A DNA stretch of 64,000 nucleotides from the NCBI GenBank assembly GCA_944472135.2, contig OX235263.1, forward strand, positions 26,279,379-26,343,378. Reading direction: 5' to 3'. Position 1 is the first letter of the stretch; each line of letters opens with the position of its first letter. This stretch comes from Trichobilharzia regenti. Lineage: Eukaryota; Platyhelminthes; Trematoda; Strigeidida; Schistosomatidae. Under the pieces are notes generated by a model. It worked only from the letters and a program-made list of their open reading frames with translations, was not told where the DNA came from and did no database searches. The translations under genes and the position numbers were made by a program. Of this stretch, positions 1 to 8,458 are shown one piece after another.

Positions 1-597
1 GGACACGATGTAAATGAGTATTCATGATCTGAAATGAAGAAGCAACTGGTTTTCAACATTTAACTCAACTTACGAGGACAGTCCGCCATGCAGACACAAA
101 TGGCGCAAATGGGGAATTCTGGAATCGACCTCGGCACAATTTGATGCAGTAAAACAACTTCACATGACCTTATCTAGTTTTCGCCTCCACGATCAAATTT
201 CTTTCCTGTTATGAAACTACGATAAGACTGCTGAAAAATGGAATAAATATATCACTGATCTCAACATAATACATCAATAATCTTTAAGCCAAGGGTGTTG
301 TTCACAACAAAGTTATATATGAGAATTGACTTCAAGCTTTATTTTTCCGAGATATTTGTATTATATTCATCTGATGTCTGGGATTTTTGTTAATGCGAAG
401 ACAATATTTCTATATCTCTTTATGTGCCACACAAACAGACTTTATAGCAGACTATTTCAACTAACCCTAATGTCAGAAAGAACAACCAAACTGTAAATCC
501 ATTATACATCAAATTTTGTGTAATTTATATAATAACTTATCCATGCCTGCATAATTGATATGTTCCTGCATAAACAGGAAGGAATACATGTTATGAT
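1..597. other. No gene recognised
   Basis: AT-rich sequence without a frame longer than about 60 codons and without a repeat that I can tie to another part of the window. It leads into Merlin-like sequence near 598. Confidence 0.5.
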
Positions 598-930
598 TGA
601 ACGATCAGAAAAGCAACCACTTCAATACCTATTATAATGAGACTTGTTAAACGGGGTCAGTTATACACATGGACTAGTGGAAAAATTATATTTCGCTGTC
701 ATCTCCGGGGTATATTCATCACAGAGTGGACCATTCAAGTGATTTCGTGGATCCCGTTACGAGGACTCATACGAATTCCATTGAAGGGTTTTCGGACCGC
801 TTGAAAAACAGGATAAGGGCTTTCAATAGATCTCAGAAGGATCTCATTTATAGTCATTTAGATGAATATATATACAGGATGTGGTGTAACTTCTCCATTG
901 ACAGTCCCATGCTAAACTAGGAGATGTTTC
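598..930 (+). pseudogene. Merlin-type transposase, C-terminal relic
   Basis: The frame read through 726-920 contains FVDPVTRTHTNSIEG followed by a basic segment and SHLDEYIYRMW. This is the layout of the last catalytic region and C-terminus of IS1016/Merlin (ISXO2-like) DDE transposases, where H-T-N-x-I-E-G precedes the end of the protein and the E is catalytic. Merlin transposons are known in schistosomes. The upstream part (598-670) resembles 2813-2885 of the second relic, so both descend from one family. There is no start codon, no N-terminal domain, and the frame is broken upstream of 726. It is a dead fragment, and the family call rests on motif recognition only. Confidence 0.6.
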
Positions 931-1079
931 TATCGCATGTTGGAGAAAGATACCCCTTGTAACCGTTTTATCCTCTTTTTTATACTTTTTTCTATGTATA
1001 TACGTTTCCATTCCTCATATATCCCACTTTAATGTGATTGGTCCGTTCAAGATCGTTCGTTGATTGGTTGTTATTGGTG

Positions 1080-1175
1080 TTGAAAGTTTAACTTTGTCCA
1101 CTATTATCGGTCAGCTAACTAAGGTCAAGTTAAACTTTAACCACCATTAACTACCAATCAGCGAACGACGTCAAA
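1080..1175. repeat. Short inverted repeat, possible Merlin terminal repeats
   Basis: A segment ending in GAAAGTTTAACTTT is followed about 30 bp later by its imperfect reverse complement, which runs on into ACCAATCAGCGAAC to match GTTCGTTGATTGGT on the left side. Each arm is about 40 bp. It lies just downstream of the Merlin C-terminal relic. A related sequence recurs at 63,845-63,885. The reading as abutting terminal inverted repeats is inference. Confidence 0.4.
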
Positions 1176-1423
1176 TTTTTCAATGAGATTCACGAAAGTT
1201 AGCTCAATGTTGAATAACGCTTGATTTATTTAAAATGCGTGACCTTACAAGGTTACAGTTGCAATTTGATGAGGATAGTGTTTTTCAGCATTTCCTGGAT
1301 TAAGGGTTGCTCCGGAAGGAGAGAACTTGTTCGAGTGGTGGTGCCATGAATTTTAAAAGGTTTAGCAGGTCAACTGATGGATTTGTCAATCGTCGCGCAA
1401 TATATACAAAGCAAAAACTACAG

Positions 1424-1630
1424 TTTTACCCTTTGTCAGTTGACAGAAAATTCCACAATTAGTAAACAGTGCTCAGAAGATTGCGCTTATATAGTTTTCA
1501 CACAGACAGTTCAAGTTAAAACAAAATAAATGTATGCAGAAAATGGTAAAGGAGTTACATAATAAAGATGAGATGTGCGTTAGATGCATAGTGACTAGTA
1601 AGTTAGGTAACAATGTACCGAGTTGAGCTC
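1424..1630. repeat. Left arm of a 207 bp inverted repeat (Penelope 3' UTR)
   Basis: The reverse complement of this segment recurs at 2052-2257 with only scattered mismatches. In the minus direction it follows the GIY-YIG relic at 1740-2045, so it is best read as the 3' untranslated part of a Penelope-like element on the minus strand. Confidence 0.7.
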
Positions 1631-1739
1631 AAATCATAGAAACAAGAGACAAGCAAAATTACAGATTATTAAAGGGAGGGTGAGGTTAAAGACAAAGATT
1701 ACGTAATCAGATGAGAGAAAAAAGGCATCCAGTTACCAA

Positions 1740-2045
1740 GGCAAGGAGAGACTAATAACTGCTTCTTTCTGAACACATAGATCTGGTTCCAAGCGTTTGA
1801 TAGAATTCGCCTCCGCAAACTTAAGGAAAATTGAGCTCTTTTGCCTATTGATAATTTTGAACGACTTTCGACGTCCACATCATGACCCGTGTCGAGGAGA
1901 TGCCTGGCGATGGCACTGTTTAAAGCATTTGTTCCCTTTAGACGTAAGCTTTTTGGTACGTGTTCAGAAAATCGTAGATATGCCCTTCTTTCTGTTCTTA
2001 AAATGTAACTGCTCCCGCAGATACACGTAAATTTGTATATTGTAT
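1740..2045 (-). pseudogene. Penelope-like GIY-YIG endonuclease relic
   Basis: The minus strand of about 1845-2040 is clearly related to the GIY-YIG segment of the Penelope-like element at 46.4-46.65 kb. Shared blocks include TTCAGAAAATCGTAGATA and CTTTCTGTTCTT followed by an AATGTAACTGCTCCC stretch. In the better copy these encode the CIYKLTC...SSYIGRTEKK region. Here the frame is interrupted and the reverse transcriptase part is missing. It sits between inverted copies of its own 3' flank (1424-1630 and 2052-2257), so the relic has been rearranged by a fold-back event. Confidence 0.65.
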
Positions 2046-2051
2046 ATATTT

Positions 2052-2257
2052 GCTCAACTCAGTACATTGTTACCTAACTTACTAGTCACTATGCATCTAA
2101 CGCACATCTCATCTTTATTATGTAACTCCTTTACCATTTTCTGTATACATTTATTTTGTTTTAACTTGAACTGTCTGTGTGAAAACTATATAAGCGCAAT
2201 CTTCTGAGCACTGTTTACTAATTGTGGAATTTTCTGTCAACTGACAACGGGTAAAAT
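2052..2257. repeat. Right arm of the 207 bp inverted repeat
   Basis: Mirror of 1424-1630. In plus orientation it leads after about 60 bp into the hammerhead motif at 2315. The order 3' UTR then hammerhead matches the 3' end of the Penelope-like copy at 48.1-48.25 kb, where a related AACTTGAACT segment precedes the ribozyme-like motif. Confidence 0.7.
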
Positions 2258-2314
2258 TTGCAAGTATGTTAAAACATGTCTGTACTTAAACCTCATAATT
2301 TATTTAGGCTGTAA

Positions 2315-2364
2315 GCAGCTGATGAGAAGCCGACGAAATAAATGATGGTACCATATTATTCTGC
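2315..2364 (+). ncRNA. Hammerhead ribozyme motif, core intact
   Basis: Stem I is GCAG (2315-2318) with CTGC (2361-2364). The catalytic box CTGATGA lies at 2319-2325 and GAA at 2335-2337. Stem III is ATAA (2338-2341) with TTAT (2356-2359), enclosing the self-complementary ATGGTACCAT. The expected cleavage nucleotide is T2360. Stem II is weak, only a G-C pair closing an AAGCCGA loop, so activity may be low. Hammerheads are established components of Penelope-like element terminal repeats and of schistosome SINEs, and this one sits at the 3' end of a Penelope relic. The related copy at 48,201-48,253 has lost core residues. Confidence 0.55.
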
Positions 2365-2639
2365 ACAAACCAATGTTACTTTATTCAAATTCATTAAGGG
2401 GAATATATGTATGAAGTCGTGCAATATGCTTGAGTGGAGTTGGCATTAGAGAGGGTAAGATCATAATTTATATATTTTGTAAGAGCTTTTCTGCAAGGTC
2501 ACACCTCTCGCTGTCGCAAATTTGGTATATCTGAATCTACTGGGTCTCGGGACAGCTAGTGAGAGCTGCAGCTGCTGGGACGGAGGATAGCTTCGTCTCA
2601 ACATTTCAATGTTATCAGCATTGAGGTGATATTGTTCCG

Positions 2640-2935
2640 TGGAAAATGAAGAAAATCGCTTCTTTGTTGGCTGGGAAGACGTTACTGTGCACGTCGGTGA
2701 AACTGTGTTGGTGAAAAAGAATTACAACCATGTTCGGTAGCAAGCGAACTATATTTAGGTAATAGGTTTGAATGACACCTGTCTACAAAAGGGATTCGTC
2801 GAAAGGATAGCAGACAGAAAAGCAACCACTTTAATACCTTTTATTACGTGACTTGTAAAATGAGGGTCCATAATACATACGGTTGGCAGGACTTAGTGTA
2901 CTAAATTATCATGACAGTCTTATATATAGTAAACA
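2640..2935 (+). pseudogene. Merlin-type transposase, central relic
   Basis: Plus-strand translation across in-frame stops gives VTVHVGETVLVKKNYNHVR, then GFVERIADRKATTLIPFIT and GSIIHT. This follows the order of the DDE core of Merlin/ISXO2 transposases: a VEIDES-type first catalytic strand followed by K-x-N-x-G-R, then the D-R-T-A-T-L-I-P helix, then G-S-x-I-H-x-D. The final aspartate position is lost and at least three stops interrupt the frame. The segment around 2813-2885 is a diverged direct repeat of 598-670. Confidence 0.55.
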
Positions 2936-3299
2936 GTTGACATCGCAAAGTAACCTGTCTACACATATTATAATCAATATTATAATTCGTATTATCAAAG
3001 AATACATTCGGCTCAATAATTGAGTGTTATAAGGGAAACAAGCGTGGTCAAGCAAGAGAACATTTGCTGCATAAATATTTTAATCATTTTAAGTATTTCA
3101 ATGACATGCATAATTACTAGGTGTTATTATGTTAGTCTAGGAACTAGTGTACTTTCCGTAGTTAAATATTGAAATGCAATTGTTTCACCACTCCACCAGA
3201 AGTTATGATCTTGTAGACGGACTAGGGTGGACATGTTAATATGTTTTTCTAGGCTCTTTTGAAACTGTCAGGCCTTTCACAGGATCTAATCTAGGAGAG
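2936..3299. other. No gene recognised
   Basis: AT-rich sequence between the Merlin relic and the dispersed repeat fragment at 3300. I see no coding, RNA or repeat signal in it. Confidence 0.4.
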
Positions 3300-3545
3300 T
3301 AGTTGGTTCCAAAGTTTATTGCAAATGTTTAACTGAGAAAGCATTCCTAAATCTAATTAATGGCTTGTGAAGATGACTTTCTGAATCCGGCAGATATCAC
3401 ATCCGAATATTCAGGAACCTAAAGCCATCAAACATAAGATGCATAGGTTTCAACTCCAAAAAATTACGCATCACGGTAATGGCATGAGGAAATACCTGAA
3501 ATGTCGTCAAATACGCGGACCTTTCTTGCTAATGAGGATGTAGGA
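3300..3545 (+). repeat. Diverged copy of the palindrome-arm repeat
   Basis: This segment aligns by eye, with roughly 80% identity, to left-arm sequence at about 18,225-18,475. Shared anchors include AATCTAATTAATG, GCAGATATCACATC, AGCCATCAAACATAAG and GTGTCGTCAAATAC or close variants. The arm sequence therefore belongs to a dispersed family older than the palindrome. Confidence 0.65.
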
Positions 3546-4534
3546 GCAGTACCGACTTAAGGTAGACCTGGAGAATAAACGCTCTCACAAAAACTTTGCT
3601 GTTTTACGCACTTAGCGGTACTCCATTTAACGTGTAAATTTTGATGAAGGAAATCAGAGTAAAAAGGCTTGATATGATAAGTGTGTCTAGACAGAGTTAT
3701 ATTTTATACAAATGAGATATGAAACCTGATAAATAAGGGGTTTATACAACTTAAGTGATGTCTTGATTGGCGGTAGGCTCCGAGAGTGCACTGAGTGAAA
3801 GCATAACAGGAGAGCGAACCAGATGTGTCCAGCAGAGTTAAAACTCAAAAGATGATGATGTGCCAAAACGAGTGGGTGAGTGAGTTCGCACAAAAGTTAA
3901 ATGGTTCAAAGTGTACCACAGGTTATCCCCCCTTAGAAGGTTGATGGGAAACCAGCAAGCTTCGATGTACAAAAGTAGCACGGCTTTGTACAATAACACT
4001 GAATGAACAAGAAAGTTTGAAGATATTATTAATAAAAAAATTGGGAAAGGAAAGAAAGAAAAATATTTAAGGCAACTTAGGGGCAGTATGTAAATGATTA
4101 GTGGAGAAAGACGGAATATAAGAAGAAATGACGCTGGTGCCTCGTGCGGTTGCAAGCTTCTGAGCTGTTTGATTTTTTATCTTTTTTGTTTTTAGTATTT
4201 ATTTGTTTGTTTTGATTGTATTTTGATTTGTTTATTTATTTTTTTAGACTGCGTTCTATTACGAGCTCATGTATGTGGAGGTCTGATTGTGTACATTCGC
4301 TCCCGAGGCTGTCATAGCAGAAAGGTGACTCATTATGTCTAACCTTCTTTTTAGACTAATGCTCCCTCCTCCGCTTAACAGAAACTAGCAGCAATACTAA
4401 AGGCAATAAATATACCAGCATATTAGAAGGAACAGGTGAAAAGCAACATAAAAGAATAGGGAAGAGGTTAAGAATGCGAAATCGGCGTAAAGGTACTGCA
4501 ACAGCTTGGGCGGAATAAATACAAGGAAAACAGG
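3546..4534. other. No gene recognised
   Basis: Low-complexity T-rich stretch around 4155-4245 and otherwise unremarkable AT-rich DNA. Long minus-strand frames here are hydrophobic and low in complexity, and I do not consider them coding. Confidence 0.45.
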
Positions 4535-4867
4535 TGTCAATATAGTTGAAGATTGAACGATCAATTCATGGTTGTTTGCTCAAACCCAACTTCCCTATAT
4601 TTTTCGCGGAGACATCGATACACCATTCATCGTCTCATCGGTCGCTGTTCAGAAAGAAATCAGACTAAAACTGCCAGAAACCTTAGTTAAAGCTTAATTT
4701 TAAAGTTGGATATATATTGGTGTTACAATAAAGAATTCTCGAGTAGCCAACCGGTGTTTTGGTTTTTCGTCCGTTATTACTAAGCGTTTCTGAGAAACTT
4801 CAAGGAACAGCGTGAGTCCCAGCGTAGGAAGGGCTGGGCGTTGACGGTTTACGAGACCTGGCTGACA
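4535..4867 (+). repeat. 5' LTR of copy 1
   Basis: 333 bp, TG...CA ends with short inverted TGTCA/TGACA termini. It contains AATAAA at 4727-4732, a probable polyadenylation signal, just after a TATATAT tract at 4710-4716 that could serve as a TATA-like element. Confidence 0.85.
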
Positions 4868-5030
4868 GTTTCTGACAGTGAAGTCAGTATCTGACAGCGG
4901 AAGCATTTTCTGACGGATTCAGATAGCTGGTGACAGTTTGGATAGTCACCATTCATCTTTCCTGGTGCCAGTCAAGTCCTCTTTGAACAAGCAATATCTG
5001 GAACTTTTTGGAATTGGGTCAAGTTCAACA

Positions 5031-6986
5031 ATGCCTGGGTCAAAGAAGGGACAGAGTGTCTTGGATGCAAACAGGAAAGTAAGTCATGGTGACTTGTCTG
5101 TTAATTGTAACGATGTGTCTGATGTTAAGTATGACATGGTTGATGTTACTGTTTCGCCGTTCAGGGATAATAGGAACATCAAACTCCCCAAATTAGAACC
5201 ACGGTGTTTTGATGGAAACCCGGCTGATTATTTACAATTTGTAGAGGAGTTTGAGATCATGTTGAGTGGTTTTTTATTAAATGATGAATTGAAATTAATG
5301 TATTTGATGAGATATTGCACTGGAGATGCTGCAGGAGCTATACAGTGTTGTAAGTTTATGAAGCCAAAAGAGGGCTACGATGAGGCTATGAGCATATTAC
5401 GTCAAAGGTTTGGAAGACCTTCAATGATTGTAAGGTACGTATACGAAGCTGTCAAACGTAACGGCAGTCAACTTCAAGATGCTTACAAGGCAATTACTGA
5501 GTTTTTAGATAATTTCATGACTTATAAGAATACCTTGATTTCGATGAATTGCATTAGTGACCTCAACTCGAGTTTTATCCTAGAGGTAATAGCGAGACGC
5601 CTACCTACTCGACTGCAAAGGAAGTGGGTGAAGATAAGCTCCCGTATGGAGGATGAGGGTATCGAGCTAAAGTTTGATGACATTCTGAAACTGGTAAACA
5701 ATAGTGTCAATCAATCTATGAGCAAGTTTGCCAGTATATTGAATCTCACCCCTAAAATAGAGCAGTCTGAGATCAAAATGCAATCATTGATGACGAGTAG
5801 GCCTCAGAGAGGTGGTTATCGAGAAAGCTCCATGATGTCTAGTAATGCATATAGACCTAGTGAGTGTAACAGGTTTCGTAGTACATCCTCAACTGATAGG
5901 TTACAAGATGCAAGACAAACACGGTTGTGTTTTACACGTGTGCAAGAGGTGCATACAGAAGTGAACTGTGAACCAGTGAGCAAGTTCAGTGATAAGCTAA
6001 ATGTAAACTCCAGACCTGACTCCGAATTGTGTGACGATAACGGTGTTGTGAAGAAGTCTGTAGTTGCAACTGGTAAGCCGTTGTTGAATAAAGTGTCACA
6101 GAATAGAGTTGCTGCTTCAGAGTGCAGTTCTGACCCTACAAGTTTACAAGGTATTACTAGTCAGAGTGAAGTTATAAAACCTTTTATGATTTGCGAGGAG
6201 GAACCAAAATTGTCTACTTCTGTTATTAAAGAGTTTGAAAATGATGAAGTTGACGGTAAAGTCAATGTTCGTGATAATGATCATGATAGTGCAGATTTGT
6301 CTTTGGTTGATCATTATGAGATGAGGGATGTGCCTACTACTGCTAAGTTAAATAAAGGTTCTGTACAACTACAACGTGAAGTAGAATTGAACGCAGATGC
6401 AGTTCCAGAAGATGTGCATACTTGTGAGACAGTCAGTGTAATTGATCAGCGTGTAGCCCACCTATCATCAGATGATAGTGCTAACCCCGAACTAGTAGTG
6501 AAAGACAGCAGTGGTGGTAATCTTGCAGTTAGACAAATTTCTGAAAGCCGAGCAACAACAGCTTTTGATCCACCGCTAAGTTCATCAACTGGTATCAATC
6601 AGTCGTCGTTGGTGCTGTCATCCACAACGAAACAGACGCCCATCAACTCAAATATCTTGTGCAATTACTATGATAGTATTGGTGCATTCGAAAAGACGAA
6701 AGATATTGCTCAGTTTAGTGAGGACAAGCCAAGTGTACACGAGAGAGTTATTGTTAAATTGACTTGCATGAATAAAGGCATTTCTAGTTTCAAGTTACTA
6801 TTTGAATGCTATTATCTTTGGTGTAAATTACTCTGTGCCTACGCTTGGTTGATCAGATACGTCGTATGTTTGTTCTTCATCTATATTCTACGATACAATG
6901 ACATGAGCGTGTTACCGTTCAGATTTGAGGATATAGCTGATAGAGGGAAGTCAACAAATGAACTCTTCGACGATTTTCCAACCTAG
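5031..6986 (+). CDS. Gag-like protein, DUF1759 type, with hydrophobic C-terminus
   Basis: From the first ATG the frame gives 651 residues; it is open from 4914 but has no earlier ATG (a TTG at 4938 would give 682). Residues about 50-230 match the DUF1759 Gag-like domain of BEL/Pao elements: KLPKLEPRCFDGNPADY, then the LKLMYLMRYCTGDAAGAI helix pair and a YDEAMSILRQRFGRP segment. The middle is acidic and serine-rich with no CCHC knuckle and no protease motif. Residues about 587-622 form a very hydrophobic stretch (FKLLFECYYLW ... VVCLFFIYILRY), probably one or two membrane segments, followed by an acidic tail. The role inferred is a capsid-like structural protein, perhaps membrane-tethered. The absence of stops in both copies argues for recent selection on the protein. 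Confidence 0.75.
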   Translation: MPGSKKGQSVLDANRKVSHGDLSVNCNDVSDVKYDMVDVTVSPFRDNRNIKLPKLEPRCFDGNPADYLQFVEEFEIMLSGFLLNDELKLMYLMRYCTGDAAGAIQCCKFMKPKEGYDEAMSILRQRFGRPSMIVRYVYEAVKRNGSQLQDAYKAITEFLDNFMTYKNTLISMNCISDLNSSFILEVIARRLPTRLQRKWVKISSRMEDEGIELKFDDILKLVNNSVNQSMSKFASILNLTPKIEQSEIKMQSLMTSRPQRGGYRESSMMSSNAYRPSECNRFRSTSSTDRLQDARQTRLCFTRVQEVHTEVNCEPVSKFSDKLNVNSRPDSELCDDNGVVKKSVVATGKPLLNKVSQNRVAASECSSDPTSLQGITSQSEVIKPFMICEEEPKLSTSVIKEFENDEVDGKVNVRDNDHDSADLSLVDHYEMRDVPTTAKLNKGSVQLQREVELNADAVPEDVHTCETVSVIDQRVAHLSSDDSANPELVVKDSSGGNLAVRQISESRATTAFDPPLSSSTGINQSSLVLSSTTKQTPINSNILCNYYDSIGAFEKTKDIAQFSEDKPSVHERVIVKLTCMNKGISSFKLLFECYYLWCKLLCAYAWLIRYVVCLFFIYILRYNDMSVLPFRFEDIADRGKSTNELFDDFPT

Positions 6987-6990
6987 AGCG

Positions 6991-7565
6991 TCAACCTGAG
7001 AAGGGTTGTAGGCGTACTGCTGTAAGTCCTACAGTTCTTCAAAGGGTAGCGCATCAATGAGCAGTCCAATGTGCTTGGTGTATGATCTTGTACATATGTT
7101 CATATTGTATATACTGAATTGATATCATTTATCATCTAGCTGTTGGTAATTCTGTTTGTGTCCGGACGACTTCCACTTGGATCATCAACCTGAGAAGGAA
7201 TGTAGGCGTACTGCTGTAAGTCCTACAGTTCTTCAAGGGTAGTTTGTCGTGTCAGAATCCACAACATTTGATGTGGTGATTGTACATATGTTTGTGTTAA
7301 ATAGTTGTGTGAGTTCCAATTGATGTAATTGTTGGTTAATCTTGTTTGTGTCCGGACATTCCGAAACTTACAATCGTCAACCTGTGAAGGGTTGTAGGCG
7401 TACTGGTGTAAGTCCTGCGATTCTTCAAGGGTATTCCATCAAGACATGATCCGCGAGTTTGTGTGTACTGTTTGTATATACGTTTGGTGTGTCATATCAA
7501 TTGGTGTTTTTTGGACTCATTGTGTTTACTTGTTGTTTTCGTATCTTGTTTTTATTGCATAATTT
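6991..7565 (+). repeat. Three tandem units of about 193 bp with a conserved hairpin
   Basis: Units begin at 6991, 7185 and 7377 (spacings 194 and 192). Each contains TGTAGGCGTACTG..GTAAGTCCT, in which TGTAGG can pair with CCTACA 15 bases later (7007-7012 with 7028-7033; 7201-7206 with 7222-7227). In unit 3 the partner is CCTGCG, which still pairs through two wobble pairs (7393-7398 with 7414-7419). They lie between the stop codon and the 3' LTR, a position suited to RNA packaging, export or stability signals; that role is inference. Confidence 0.75.
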
Positions 7566-8129
7566 TGTTAAAATTTTCGTCGTGATTACTTTCGAAGTTG
7601 TGTCCACTCTTCTACATCCGTGAATGAATTGATTGATGTTAAAGACAGCAGATGGGTCGTATACGCCGGGGAGGCTAGGCTATTGCTGAGAAAGAAATGC
7701 ATACGGAGATAATGATTAGCTGTGATTCCACACGCCGGGGAGAAAGAGTGTAGACGACTGGGGCTTACGTACGTCACCGCTATTAGAACTGAAGCAGAAT
7801 GAGTGACAAGCGATTTCAGTGGTAATTGGTAGTGAGTAGATAAGAGTATGTGCGTGGAGTATCGTGAGGTGGTGCTATGGTCACGTTGCGTTATGCAAGA
7901 GTCATTCTAGCAAGTGGCGATTTTGTTGGAATATGTCAAGAGTATGCCTTTAATTCGAAAGTGTAGGTTGTCTTCTATGTTTGAGGTTGTGCTGTGGGTA
8001 TGCTTGTGGTGTGTTGGCTTTTCTGTTTGTTTTCCATTTTAGCTCTATCCGTGTGACCTAGGTTCTCGCCATGGCATCCAAGTCAACGTGTATTGGTCGT
8101 GAAGGAAAAAAGTGATGGATCCCTTTTTT

Positions 8130-8138
8130 GCCGGGGAG
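8130..8138 (+). promoter_or_regulatory. Polypurine tract next to the 3' LTR
   Basis: GCCGGGGAG directly abuts the LTR start at 8139, where the plus-strand primer of an LTR element is expected. The same nonamer also occurs at 7665-7673 and 7734-7742. The arrangement is conserved in copy 2 (14,140-14,148, 14,535-14,543 and 14,604-14,612, reverse strand). Confidence 0.6.
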
Positions 8139-8458
8139 TGTCAATGTAGTTGAAGATTGAACGATCAATTCATGGTTGTTTGCTCAAACCCAACTTCCCT
8201 ATATTTTTTGCGCAGGCAATAATACACCAGTCATCGTCTCATCGGTCGCTGTTCAGAAAGCAAGTACAAAACCGTCAGAAATCCCAGTTGTAAAGTTGAC
8301 TATATGTTGGTGTCAGAATAAAGAATTCTCGAGTCGCCAATCTGTGTTCTGGTTTTTGCGTCCGTTATTACTAAACGTTTCTGAGAAGCTTCGAGGAACA
8401 GCGTGAGTCCCAGCGTAGCAAGAGTTGGGCATTAACGGCTTACGAGACGTGGCTGACA
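8139..8458 (+). repeat. 3' LTR of copy 1
   Basis: 320 bp, same TGTCAA...TGACA ends as the 5' LTR but visibly diverged from it, which marks an older insertion. Reverse transcriptase coding sequence of an RTE relic starts immediately after it. Confidence 0.85.

Larger units (their letters stand above)
4535..8458 (+). mobile_element. Non-autonomous LTR retrotransposon, copy 1 (BEL/Pao-like Gag)
   Basis: A complete-looking element of 3,924 bp. LTRs lie at 4535-4867 and 8139-8458, both starting TGTCAA and ending TGACA. Inside are one Gag-like frame (5031-6986), three tandem 193 bp units (6991-7565) and the purine tract GCCGGGGAG touching the 3' LTR. No protease, reverse transcriptase or integrase is present. 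The two LTRs differ in length (333 and 320 bp) and by many substitutions, so this is the older copy. Flanks are ACAGG and CAATT, so no target duplication is seen; the element or its borders have been rearranged. A convincing tRNA primer-binding site next to the 5' LTR was not found. Confidence 0.85.

Noticed and set aside
3838..4155. Membrane protein gene on the minus strand
   Set aside because: Hydrophobic low-complexity frame in T/A-rich DNA with no homology, splice or start context.
4938..5030. TTG start extending the Gag frame to 682 codons
   Set aside because: Non-ATG initiation is not expected in an animal genome. The first ATG at 5031 is used for the annotation, although the upstream frame is open in both copies.
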